A stretch of DNA of 64,000 nucleotides, taken from contig CM051516.1 of assembly GCA_028015205.1 (NCBI GenBank), positions 31,634,230 to 31,698,229 of the forward strand, read 5' to 3'. This document shows positions 12,530 through 23,748 of this stretch, one piece after another. How positions within the stretch are numbered: position 1 is the first letter of the stretch; the number at the start of each line of letters is the position of its first letter. Under the pieces are notes generated by a model that did no database searches, was not told the origin of the DNA, and saw nothing but the letters and a program-made list of their open reading frames with translations. The stretch comes from Mytilisepta virgata. Its lineage: Eukaryota; Mollusca; Bivalvia; Mytilida; Mytilidae. Both the position numbers and the translations under genes were made by a program.

Positions 12530-13840
12530 TGCTTCTCAGACACCGCCGTCCCACTTGAAAAGTTGCTGATTTGAATTCTGAAAAAAATCGCAGCCGTTCT
12601 GGTATTCCATGAACTATACTTCCTGTTCAGTCTACAATTATCTTGGAACAGCTCTGCAGAAAAGTATTTGCAGGAAAAATGAAGGAAATTCAAGACTTGG
12701 AAGCAGATAACTGACATTTGTATAATAAAAAGAATCATAGAAGTAAATGGTTTCAAACTAGATTTGTATTTCACCAAAATATACATGTAAACACAAAATC
12801 CCTTGCTTCTTTTGACAGAAAAATAAACTAAGAAAATAAAGTCCCTACCTACCTTGCCATTTGTGTAAAATCAATTGTCTGAGGACTAGAGAATCAATTT
12901 CAGGTGGCCTTATATGATTATATAACTTCATATAAATTCAGATTCATCGATTTTTTTACAGGAGATATACACATAGGACTTTCTTGTTTTTTATTATCAT
13001 ATTGATAAGGATAAATTTCATTTGCAGATTTATATCTATTGTGGCAGGGACATCATGGCTACATATATAGCTATCTTGTTATGAATGACATACTTTACTG
13101 AATAACTGCATACAAACTATGCATGTTTCCTTGATTAAAATTCAGTTCTTGGAACTATTTTCAAATAGGAAGTATTTTGGCCCATGAAACAGTTGTGATG
13201 CCAATATCCCAGAACTGCTAGTTATATAAACTTTGCCCATCAAAACTCCCAGTGATGGAGTTTTATAAGACAACAAAGAAGTACAGTATAACATGAAATT
13301 GCATTCAAATTCATGCTTAGTATACCAGTATACCCCACTCATTCCCAATCTGATACAGATTCAAATTCACTAAATAGTTTTAAGCCACAAATTAAGCATA
13401 ATTTATTTCTAACTCTGTACAACTAAATAGTTTTAAACCACAGGCCAAATGTAAAATAATTCCTATATTGTGTTGTCCAAAAAAGAGAAGACTGACCAAT
13501 TTGTAACAAAAGTTGTCTGGATGGATGGACAAGAGTAAAACAGTAAAGGATTTTTTTTCAGATCTGGAGCTGAATAAATAAAACTGCTGTGTACCTTTCT
13601 ACCTTTTTGTAATGTTCCAAAATAGGAACTTTTAATGTAAACTTAAGACCAGTTTTAATTTTAATGTCATGCTCTGCTTTCAACTTACTCCTACCAATAA
13701 GTAAAATAAGTTAAATTTTCTTTTTTATATATTTTATTATTCATGTCCCCTGTTGATTTTATACATTGATTTTACAAATGAAATCATGATAAACCTGGGT
13801 ATTCGGTTATCCTGCACATGTGATTTAGAATTATACAGAC
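12530..13840. other. Intron sequence with nothing recognised
   Basis: AT-rich, short ORFs on both strands without motifs, one near-duplicate word pair (ctaaatagttttaarccac at 13373 and 13424). Confidence 0.5.
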
Positions 13841-13844
13841 TTAC

Positions 13845-15281
13845 TGTACATATGTAAAGCATAATTCTTTCCGGATGAAATAACATCCGGCGGAAAAAAT
13901 ATTACATATGATATTGTAAGATTCTTTCCGGTGGAAATTATTTCACTGTGAGATATTTTCCATTGACATGAAATTTTTACCGGAAAAGGTTTACAGATAG
14001 AAGGTGTGAAATTGTTGTTTTGAGCCAAAGTAGTCATATTTAAAGATTAATATAGAAAAGTTAATAAAAAACTAAATCTTTGCAAATACTATGGACTCAT
14101 AATGGAGTAATTAAATAAAAGCTAAAGTAGAGATAAAAAAACCAAACAATTGTATTGTAATCGGAAATAATTTCATAGATGTTAATTGTAAAATAATATC
14201 CGGAAATAATTTTACAGTAAAATATCATCCTTTTGAAACCAAAATTTTCTATTTCATAATCACAATATAAAAAGGAAGAAAATTATAATGAAAAATATGT
14301 AACAAAACCAGAAATAATTTCACAGATCTTAATTGTGAAATAATATCCTGATCAATAAGAAAATAAGGTAAGTGAAATACAGGTACAAGTGAGTTGTTTT
14401 CAGATGTGAGTACAATTAAAAAAGTAAAGGTTTATTTAAGTTGATGAAAAATGGTTCATTTTGGTGTGTGTGTTTATTTAATTTACTAAATATTGAATTA
14501 AATTAATGTGTTCATTTATTAAAGGCGCAGTTTAATTTGTAATGTAGTTGTTGAAAATGTGACAAAATCAGATGAATCAAAACCCATCAATAAATAGGAA
14601 CAAAAACAATTTAAAAGCTAGATGTTAAATTTTGAATTATGTCATTGACATTTTTTTACCAGTAAATATTTCCCTTGGTCAACATTTAACCTGTAATTAG
14701 TTTTCAGCTATGTGATATGAGGGCATTTTGTCATGTGTAATACATTTTGGAAACTGTTTAATGGTAAATACTTTCCCTACAATACTTTACTTCGCAATGG
14801 TGCCCAGGAAAATATTTCACAGCTGGATAGTATTTATCTATGAAATATTTTCCGACTATTTAATTTTTAATTAAAGTCATCATTTTATATTTAATAAATT
14901 AAGAAAAAAGGAAACAATTTCACTATGAAATTTATTCCGGAATATAGTATCCATAAAATGAAAATCTCTCATAATTACCTCCCTTTGATTGATAAATTAT
15001 GCAAATATGTTCTACCTTAGTGACACATTTATCATTATGGTTAGGTATATATAGATTGTGAGTACCTTATATAGTAGACAGTGGGATTCTATTTCACAAG
15101 CTTATGTGAAATTTTAACCGGAAAGGATTTACTATTAAATACCTTCCATATAAGATGGAAAAAATTTCACTCCTCCGGAAGAAATCTAACTGTGAAATAC
15201 CATGTCTGGAAACTATTTACCGTGACAAATCTTCCGCCGGAAAAAATATCACAGAGGAAGAAATAAACCGTTATATATACA
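13845..15281. repeat. Word-repeat element rich in CCGGAAATAATTTCAC motifs
   Basis: Over 1.4 kb the words (c)cggaaataatttcac and gtgaaataatatccgg recur in both orientations (about 13870, 13930, 14160-14230, 14330, 14810-14850, 14915, 15110-15250). The two ends carry the related TCCGGCGGAAAAAATATTAC and TTCCGCCGGAAAAAATATCA. No clean target duplication was found. No coding potential. Confidence 0.55.
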
Positions 15282-15335
15282 TGTAGAAGATAATATGATA
15301 ATACATGTATATTTTCTACTACTCCAAACACTTAC

Positions 15336-15522
15336 GGTAAATTTCAATGTATGTTGTAAATGGAGCAAAAGCCAGTATATGCTGAAGACACAGGTATGGA
15401 TTTTTCAAGTAACTTTTATCAAAACCTTTCAAGAACACATCTGATAACAGTTTACCATACCGCATCAACTGAACATCTTCCTTCATATTTCTCCAGGGAA
15501 AACTGACACATTTTCCCACAGC
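15336..15522 (-). CDS. RNF213: RNF213-like gene, fifth exon seen (187 nt)
   Basis: The acceptor is TTTTGTTACAG and the donor ACC|GTAAGT. It opens at phase 0 with AVGKCVSFPWRNMKEDVQLM and contains a segment reading NPYLCLQHILAFAP. It ends one base into a codon that the next exon (7005) completes as His. The FPW...ED..LM..G motif followed by a helix with LAFAP is typical of the RNF213 helical stalk as I remember it. A 1.4-kb transposon-like block ends about 55 bp downstream. Confidence 0.75.
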
Positions 15523-15648
15523 CTGTAACAAAATATGTATATTATGCTTATTTTGATAATTCTTGAAGGAATTTATTCTTAATCTTTTCACTAATGTTCT
15601 AATTTAACTTATACTTTGCCTTTGGGTAAAATCCTTCATACCTACTTT

Positions 15649-16560
15649 TGTAACGGTAAAATAAGTCCATCAGTAAAATTAGTCCACCAGATTTTTTTTC
15701 CTAGGTAAATATGTCCGATGGATTTTTTTTTTAGGAAAAGAAGACAATGGATAAATTTTACTAGTAAAATTAGTCCAATGTTAATCATATTCGTCCGGAA
15801 CATTTTTCCTAGGAATAATCATGTTGAATAAATATTCCTGGGAAACTGTTCTTTCACATAAAACAAAATTCCATTACCAAGAGAAAAATTTGTAACCTAT
15901 TTTCGGATAATCTTTTTTTTATTTTCAGTTTTTGAAACAATGTATTTCTTTTCTTGTAAATACCAAGAAATTTCATCATATTTTTCTTGCTGAGGGAGCA
16001 TTTCCATATAATGACAACAGATCATTTTTACAACTAAGTTTTAAAGGCAGGAGTGAAATGTGTTCACTACAAAGTATTTAAGACTTTTGTAGTGAGCATT
16101 TTCATAATGAATGTATAAAATGTTTATCAACATAACATTAGCTAGAATTCAAGACAATAAAAATAGGAAAAATCAATAAATCAATAATCAATATAATACA
16201 TGTAATAATGTTTAATAATTATATCTCTGGATGAATCTATTTTCCTAGTAAACTTTTATTAATTTCTATCTATTCATTTAAACTTTAAACTTATTTATAG
16301 TGGATTGGGAAACAAGTTATATTAAAAGTGAATATTATCTTTATCTGTAATAAATTCCATTTTTCCTTAATCATTTTCCAAAATATATAGATTTCCTAGT
16401 TATTTTTTTCCAACAATTTTTCCTAGTAAAATTGATCCTCGGATTATAATTACTATTAGTTGGAATGCTTTTACTAGGAATATTTGACACCATGGATCTA
16501 TTTCCCTAGGGACATTGGTCCACCCAGACTAATTTCACTAGGACCAAATTATCACTTACA
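15649..16560. mobile_element. TGTA-ended word-repeat transposon, copy 1 (912 bp)
   Basis: CTTT at 15645-15648 and 16561-16564 flanks an element starting TGTAACGGTAAAATAAGTCC and ending ...TTATCACTTACA. The ends are inverted and built from repeated words: GTAAAATTAGTCC on the left, GGAC..AATTT/CACTAGG on the right. The 4-bp duplication and TGTA start parallel the 57372-61674 element. No ORF of note. Confidence 0.78.
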
Positions 16561-17012
16561 CTTTCACTATGTGTCCCAAATAAAATGATAAGTTATCTCT
16601 AGGGAACCTTTTGTTTCAAGCAATCACCCTTGATCAGTCCCTTTGTCAATGCTACCTAGCCCCGAATTTCAAGGAAAGCAGTTTTCTTGTTTTTTTTTGT
16701 TTTTTGTTTTTTATTTTGTGTAAAAATAAGACATCACTACTGTAACAGGCTGTATTTTTAGGGAGAGTTAGTCTAGCTACAATCAATCAAACCTGCAAAA
16801 CAGCTGTTAATTATACCTAGGTTCTTGTGGGATACATTTGGCTTGAAGTAAATCAGTCATAAAAGTGCAAATATTTTATTATATTCAAAATATTCAATAC
16901 ATATTATGCTATGAGATAATCATTTACTTCGCGTAAGCAAAGCTTAAGAAAAATCAATTACTTCAGTGCAAAATACACTTTGATAAAGTCCCTTAAATAA
17001 TGCTCAACATAC

Positions 17013-17178
17013 CTTGGGTCAAGAATTAGCACGTCGTAGTTAGATACAATGACAGCTGATACAACGGTTCTAGCAGGACTGGCTGGCTTCCGCTGCTTCT
17101 TCGGGCTTGGCAGGATGGTCCTTAGAGGCCGGCTCCCAAGCCCAAGTAAAGACGCAGTGAAATCGAGCCGTATTTATA
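17013..17178 (-). promoter_or_regulatory. Possible internal promoter and non-coding first exon in an intron
   Basis: An island clearly richer in G and C than its surroundings carries TATAAATA at 17178-17171 on the minus strand. About 130 bases later it has a strong donor, CCAAG|GTATGT, at 17013/17012. The stretch between contains no ATG, so it would be a 5' UTR exon. It sits in the intron between the 18438 and 15522 exons, in the same orientation as the RNF213-like gene. It could feed that gene a shortened transcript or belong to a small unrelated unit. No transcript evidence is available. Confidence 0.35.
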
Positions 17179-17886
17179 CCAAATAAGACAATAGCCAAAT
17201 ATTCGGAAGCCAATTATACATAAATAAAACATGTAAAACCCGAGAGAAAGAAAACTATTTTTAAATAGGATTATCGATTGGACGAAATTGACCACTAGAA
17301 AATTAATTTATTAAAAAGCTTTGAAATGACCATTTCCGGTTGGCACGCGGAAGATGCAAGGACCTATTTCATAGAAAAATATCTCAAATACTAATAGGTA
17401 GAAGAGATTTAATACCATATATGCACAAACTAAGGTGAGTTCTATATGCACGTATAATTTTATTTGAAAACAACACGTAGAATCGTTTGTTCAAAATACG
17501 ACCTCACCACACTACCAACAAATGCAATTATGTTGTGTTGTTAAACGTTCAAACCAGGTTTACTTAAATGCATACTTCATTACTATAAAAAGTACACAGA
17601 ATTTAGGTAACGAAAGTTAAATATTTTTCATCAGTACATCAGTTTCTACAGTAAGCTGACACAACCGTATTCGTTTCCGTCCAATACCTCTTATTATATG
17701 TATTCACTGTTTTGGTCATTAATATGAAAGAAGGGAAATGGCAGAAAAAATTTTTAGTATAAAAACCATAAACTGCTTGTAAAAAAGTAACAACACTTTT
17801 ATTAGTGTACTTAAAGTCAAAGTGAGGACTTCTTCACAGAAAAAGATCACCCTCACACTTCACCAGGGTCACTGGATCAGGTGGTA

Positions 17887-18347
17887 CATTGGAACTCCCC
17901 TAAACCAGCCCCTCTGAAAACCGGATTCCTCCGAAAACCGAACACTTTTTTTTGGTCCAGAATTTACACCTATATTTTCAAGTAAAAAAATTCTCCTAAA
18001 TCCCCTTTGAATTCCGAATACTGGAGGTAATTTCCAGTTCAAAACATAAATTCCTGTATTAAATAATTCTAGAAATCCTTGGATCTATACTTTCTTCATT
18101 GAGTGGAGAATTTTATACAAAGCCCCATTGATGTGTACAGGAAAAACTATGATTTTGTTATAGTTGAAGAAAAAAAATATGCCAGTGTAGTATATATGTA
18201 ATTTTCATGCCTTTAGAAAGTTCTATTTATTTACTTCTGGTCGGATTTCAGTAGATGTACAAATAAAGAACCTCTCAAAACCAGCATCTCTGAAAACCGC
18301 CCAATTTCTACAGTTTCATAGCTGTTCGGTTTACAGAGGTTCCACTG
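17887..18347. mobile_element. Tc1/pogo-like MITE, 461 bp
   Basis: The right end read inwards is CAGTGGAACCTCTGTAAACC; the left end is CATTGGAACTCCCCTAAACC. Both sides carry TA (17885-17886, 18348-18349). Subterminal ctctgaaaaccg words are inverted at the two ends. No transposase remains. Confidence 0.75.
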
Positions 18348-18437
18348 TATGTGCAAAATTAATTGATACTGTGCATTATGACCATTTACACTGAAAATAA
18401 GGATTGCAACTTGAAATCATTATAAAACCATACATAC

Positions 18438-18527
18438 CTTCAAAGCAATCTGACTTAATACTTCTTGTACTTTTCCTGTGAACACTTCAAAATTCTTACA
18501 GTATATTTCTAGTATTTTGTCTGCATT
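18438..18527 (-). CDS. RNF213-like gene, fourth exon seen (90 nt)
   Basis: TTTTGATTTGCAG precedes 30 codons starting NADKILEIYCKNFEVF, followed by AAG|GTATGT. Phase is 0 on both sides, matching 31676 and 15522. A 461-bp MITE starts only about 90 bp inside the following intron (its right end is 18347), and a TATACCCCC-ended repeat begins about 45 bp into the preceding intron, so both splice sites are squeezed between transposons. Confidence 0.68.
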
Positions 18528-19253
18528 CTGCAAATCAAAACAAACAAGATGTACTTTGAGCCATTGCTCCCTAGTGATACCCCCGCTTTTCGATAAGGTC
18601 AAAAATTAAACAAAGTCGTCAAACAGGAAGTTTACGTCACCTTGGTCCGAAAACGTTTCCAGCGATATAGCGCACCTATAGAGGGCTTGTGACAAAATGT
18701 AAAGCAGCTGTGATGAGTAGTTGCGGAGAAAAGTGTGACAAAAATTTTATATCCAAAACCATAAGGTTGAAAAACTTAGTGGTAAGTCTTCCAGGGAAGA
18801 CATGTGTCACCTGCGTACTTTTCCATATTGATACTCTGAGCCAAATATCAGGAAGCTAACCTGTGTGGTTCCTGAGAAAAATGTGACAAATTTTTCTATC
18901 TCAAAAATATTCTAAGTTCGGTCAAAGAGGAGGTCGACATGCGACAGATTCAAAACTACCTTACACAATATAGTTATCCATACTGATGCTCTATGCCAAA
19001 TATCAGATAGCTGGCCAGTGGTTCCTGAGAAATGTGTGACAGAAATTTTTTTGTGATGAAGACGATGACGGATAGTGATCCCTATATGTCACTTCTGCGC
19101 AACGCAGAAAAAAAAAAATAAACAATCATCAAATAGGAAGTTGATTTCGCCTCTGTCTGAAAAAGTATCCAAAAATATGGCGTACCTATAGAAGGATTGT
19201 GACAAAATATCTAGTGGCTGTTATGAGTAGTTGAAAAGTGTGACAAAAAATTT

Positions 19254-20309
19254 TGTTAGAACAGTAAAATAAGTCCATCAGTAAAATAAGACCACCAGAT
19301 TTTTTTTCCTAGATAAATAAGTCCGATCGATTTTTTTTTTAGGAAAAGAAGACAATGGATAAATTTTACTAGTAAAATTAGTCCAATGTTTGTAATATTA
19401 GTCCGAAACATTTTTCCTAGGAATAATCATGTCGAATAAACATTTCTGGGAAAGTCTTCTTTCCCATAACATAGCAATTCTAGTTAACGCTAGGTGCAGC
19501 ACTGGGCGGAAACATTAGATCTGGTACCCAAATCGTCTATAGATAGGTGATGAATATTTTTGACCCAGTTTTTAAATAACTTCCTGAAAAACAGCTCCGC
19601 CTGGTGTTATGTGGAATGGCTACATAACACAAAATTTCATTATCAAAGGAAAAATTTGTAACCTTTTTTTGGATAATCCTTTTTTAATTTTTAGTTTTTT
19701 AAACAATGTATTTTTTTTCTTGTAAAAACCAAGAAATTTCATCATATTTCTCTTGCTCCATTTCCATATAATGACAATAGATCATTTTTAGAACTAAGTT
19801 TTAAAGGCAGGAGTGAAATGTGATCATGACAAAGAATTTAAGACTTTTGTAGTGAGTGAAATTTTTGTAATGAATGTATAAGATGTTAATCAACATAACA
19901 TTAGCTAGAATTCAAGGCAATAAAAATACGAAAACATATAAATCAATAATCACTATAATAATAATGTGTAACAATTATATCTCTGGATGGATCTATTTTT
20001 CCTAGTAAATTTTTTTTGATTATTTCAATCTATTCAATAAAAAGTGAATATTATCTTTTATCTGTAATAAATTACATTTTTCATTAATATTCATTTTCCA
20101 CAATATATATTTTAGAAGTATTTACTTTTTTATTTCTTTCATAAAACATGAGACTTCTATAATACGTAAGATGGACTAGTTTGATCCTCGGACTAAAATT
20201 ACTATTAGTTGTAATCTTTTTACTAGGAAAACTTGACACCATGGATCTATTTCCCTAGGTACATTAGTCCACCCAGACTTATTTTACTAGGACCTAATTA
20301 TCACTTACA
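19254..20309. mobile_element. TGTA-ended word-repeat transposon, copy 2
   Basis: Same family as 15649-16560 in the same orientation: gtaaaataagtccatcagt, ttttactagtaaaattagtcc, caccatggatctatttccct and a TTATCACTTACA end recur in order. It interrupts a TATACCCCC-ended repeat and itself carries a 151-bp MITE (19472-19622). A clean 4-bp duplication is not evident at this copy. Confidence 0.75.
19472..19622. mobile_element. Nested 151-bp MITE
   Basis: This sequence is absent from the sister copy at 15.86 kb. It is flanked by CATAACA at 19465-19471 and 19623-19629. Ends are imperfect TIRs: TAGCAATTCTAGTTAACGC against TAGCCATTCCACATAACAC reversed. It is the third layer of nesting at this site. 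Confidence 0.75.
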
Positions 20310-20390
20310 AATGCACGCACGGACATATGGACAGAATCACAAGGGTAAAACAGTATACCCCTCTATCCTTCGGAGTGGGGGTATAATAAT

Positions 20391-20958
20391 ATTAATGCAA
20401 AATACTTTTACATTGAGGAGCTCTAGTTTTGCTGTATTGGGAACCTACACTAAATAGAATGTAAGCATAAACAATGAAACAATGTATGAAAGATGTACAT
20501 ACATTATACCATGTACCATATGATGTACCAATAATACAGAAACGAGTAATAACTGTACCAGTGAACTGTTACAAAGTCTCCAAAAGAAGTAACTCATATT
20601 TCGAATGCCTTACATTGTATTCAATAAATTATTTGTTATTCAGAGTTGAAGAAATTGTTCCTATAAAGGTATGCATACTTAATGGAGAGGTTACTTGAAA
20701 ATCGTGATATGGGTATTTTTGTGACCAGAGTTTTACAGTCAAACAATGTCGTAGTTGATCAGCTTTTGCTTGTTGCCTTGACATGCTGCATTGACAGAGA
20801 TATATCCCAACATTTATGATTAATATATTTTAGCGTTGTGTAAACTATATATCTCTACGAAACCAAGAATTCACAGCAAAAGCCAGCGTTTACGATCTGC
20901 AATATAATTGTAGCCCGAGAATTGTAGTTTTATACTGTGTAACATTATTGTGACAATC
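20391..20958. other. Spacer before the decayed gag copy
   Basis: Short ORFs without motifs. The last 200 bases may be the 5' UTR or promoter of the YR retrotransposon copy, but no matching stretch was found upstream of 32658. Confidence 0.4.
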
Positions 20959-22440
20959 ATGTCAGACGATCACCCCGATATTGAAAAAGTACAGACATGG
21001 GCAGCGGCAACAGTCAACAAGATACTGAAGTTGGGATTTGATTCGATGGAGGCGTTGGCATTGGTACAACGGGAAGACTTGGTTAAAACGCGTATCCCAG
21101 TGGGACAGCAGAAGCTTCTGCTGTAAAGCTTCTGCAGTCTGTTAAACAAACTTTCGTGCAGGCTGAGGATTCGCGGAATACAATGGAATATGCATTTGGA
21201 TGGCGCATGTGCAGCAGATGTGGAAACCCCGACTTGAAGTGCAGAAGAAACCGGAACTGGTAACCATGGAGATGTTTACGTCAGGGCCCTGATGACGCAT
21301 CTACAAGAAGAACAATCCCGACAGGCTCCAAACAACAACCCAGTTACAGGACAAGTGTTAAATGACAATGTTTCGTGGCAAGACCCACAAATTTATTTTA
21401 AGTCATAAGAAAGACAATTTTTATGACATTGTATATTTTGTAAATATATCAGGAAATTACGGTTCTGATGAAAAATTATTATCTCATTCTGCAAATGGTC
21501 AACTTGTTTTTTAAATCTTGGCCTATAAGACCAAAACTTGAGACTGTTTCATTATGTCAATGGTCGATGACCAATCTCGCTATTTTAAACAAACTGTTAG
21601 AAGTTGTTTCTTTAAATCAAACACAAACTTTTGATTATTTATCATATACCACCAGAATAAAACAACTTATTTCTACGCATGACATGAGATCTGTTTTATT
21701 TTTTGATAGAGAAAATCGTAGACTCCAAAATCAAAATGGCTTTAGGTGGGGCACTGATGTTCCTCATTATGTCAATGGTCGATGACCAATCTCGCTATTT
21801 TAAACAAACTGTTAGAAGTTGTTTCTTTAAATCAAACACAAACTTTTGATTATTGATCATATACCACCAGAATAAAACAACTTATTTCTACGCATGACAT
21901 GAGATCTGTTTTATTTTTTGATAGAGAAAATCGTAGACTCCAAAATCAAAATGGCTTTAGGTGGGGCACTGATGTTCCTCATTTGTCTACTGTTTTTCTG
22001 AAACCAAGGGTAGAGGGCCACGAGTGCTACACACACAGGGTCATCCAAGTTCTAAGGGTAATTATGCATCACATGCCCAATCTTGAAGGGAAATTTTCAG
22101 AAGCTATAATGGGAGATCAGGCTGTATACTAACCGGCTGCAAGTTTGAGCATGTTTGTGTGGTACCAGGATGAGGACAGAAGCATCCTGGTGCAAACCAT
22201 TCTTCAAACTCCCAGCCAAAAAACCTGATATCTTGGTAAAGCCAATGCATAATTTAAACAAGGCAGTTTGGGATTCAGAGTTAAAATCAGACTATGACAA
22301 AAATTTTATTTTACATGGAATTGAATTTGGCTTTGATATTGTTACCGCTGATTTTATTCCTTCTAGAATTTCCTCCAGGCACCACCTTTCAGTTTTTCAA
22401 GGTAGCCCTTTATATGACAAAGCTCATGCACAAGGTCAAA
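20959..22440 (+). pseudogene. Second YR-retrotransposon copy: gag and start of RT, decayed and truncated
   Basis: Starts at an ATG with a complete SAM-like module (MSDDHPDIEKVQTWAAATVN, then ILKLGFDSMEALALVQREDL), then a stop at 21124. Further along are fragments parallel to the 32.9-33.7 kb gag (VSWQDPQIYF, LDYLSYTTRIKQLI, VLFFDRENRRLQ, FRWGTDVPH) and the RT lead-in (SELKSDYDKNFILHGIEFGF). It carries many stops, an internal 215-bp tandem duplication, and ends abruptly in LINE sequence near 22440. It is an older relative of the 32.56-kb element, not a recent copy. Confidence 0.8.
21551..21980 (+). repeat. 215-bp tandem duplication inside the decayed gag copy
   Basis: 21551-21765 and 21766-21980 are almost identical; the visible differences are single bases, such as tatttatc versus tattgatc. 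The duplication is much younger than the surrounding decayed gag, or could be an assembly artefact. Confidence 0.9.
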
Positions 22441-23748
22441 ACGTAATCTTACAATTATTTGTAGAATTACTGTAGTTAAAACACTTGTATTGCCTATTTT
22501 AAACCATTTAATTATTACTCTACCAAATCCTAGTGACAATGTTGTATCAAATATTAACAATATTTTGTATTCTTTTATTTGGGGATCACCAATTCATAGA
22601 GTAAAAAAAGATGTAATTACACAGAATTATGAAGATGGTGGATTAAGAATGGTTAATTTGGAGTCTTTTATTACAGCTTTAAAAACTACATGGATAAGAA
22701 TTAAGGATTTTAACAAAAAATTGTAAGTCACAAAATATTTTTATGTCACAAGTTGATGTAGGTAAGTTATTTCATTGTGGAAGTAGATATATACACAAAG
22801 TTTGTTCATTAATGAAAAATAATATTTGGAAAGATGTGCTTAAAAGATGGATTTTAATCATTGACAAAGGATATAATACAGATTGGGATTTTTTTCTTTC
22901 TAATCCATTATGGTTGAATGACTTGTTGAAAATACATGTAGGTAATAAATCTATATTGTACAAAGAAATGTATGGTTGAATGACTTGTTGAAAATACATG
23001 TAGGTAATAAATCTATATTGTACAAAGACATGTATGAAAAAGGTTTAATGTATGTTAATGATACAGTGGCTGCAATATAGAATAAATTTTAGCAACCAAT
23101 ATTTTTCTTTTTAAAATTAAAATTATAGATAATCCAAATTGTACTTTTGGTCTTTCAGAAAATGAGACCATTGTTCATTTATTTTGGGAATGTGAATGTG
23201 TACAAATATTTATAGAACAACTTAAAAATTGGTTTCTTGGTAATGTTTATCAGCATTCACTAAAAAGTATTTTTTGTTTGGTAATATAACAAGATTATAT
23301 AAAGGTGATCCCCATAATTTTAATTTTTTGTGGGCAAAACAGTATATTTATAACACTAGATTTTTCAAAAACAAATTATGTCTTGAATCAATAATAGAAA
23401 CACTAAAATACAAGTATAAGCTAGAAAAAATGATAGCTGTGAAAAATAAAAAAATTACTAATTTTATGGATATATGGAATAGTTATGATGCTATTTTCGA
23501 TTAGAGCAATCTTGAATATGGATAGAATGTGGATAGAAATAAGCTCCAGACAGGCCCGCAGTGTTTTTTTTTTTTTTTAAGTCCCTTTTCCATCGTTTTT
23601 ATATAAAAAAAAAGTCTAACACGTGTTGTATAATTTCTTTTATGTATTACATTATGATATCATGTGAATGTACTGTATTTGTAATATTATAATGTATATA
23701 TATGTATGTGTGTTGGAAATGAAAATATAATAAATTTTTTTAAAAAAA
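22441..23748 (+). mobile_element. 3' end of an L1-like LINE, fused to the gag copy
   Basis: Frame fragments read LPILNHLIITLPNPSDNVVS, then FIWGSPIHRVKKDVITQNYE, DGGLRMVNLESFITALKTTW and a Cys/His tail (CTFGLSENETIVHLFWECEC). These are typical of the region after the RT palm in L1-type LINE ORF2. A last piece ends near 23504, followed by an AT-rich 3' UTR, AATAAA at 23729 and an A-rich end at 23741-23748. It lacks everything upstream of the thumb region. Indels and stops make it non-functional. Confidence 0.78.
22911..23034 (+). repeat. 62-bp tandem duplication in the LINE fragment
   Basis: 22911-22972 and 22973-23034 repeat the same 62 bases with one change (caaagaaatg/caaagacatg). It is local and young compared with the element. 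Confidence 0.9.

Larger units (their letters stand above)
18571..20390. mobile_element. TATACCCCC-ended dispersed repeat, interrupted
   Basis: Starts gtgatacccccgcttttcg at about 18571 and ends ccttcggagtgggggtata at about 20380, a short inverted pair. The interior has repeated 'cctgagaaa..tgtgacaaa' units (18.65-19.25 kb). 19254-20309 is a later insertion. The ends are imprecise. Confidence 0.5.

Noticed and set aside
16958..17119. Histone H1-like reading on the minus strand (PSPKKQRKPASPARTVV)
   Set aside because: Basic and Pro-rich for 15 residues only, no ATG, and no globular-domain match; the splice-donor interpretation explains the stretch better.
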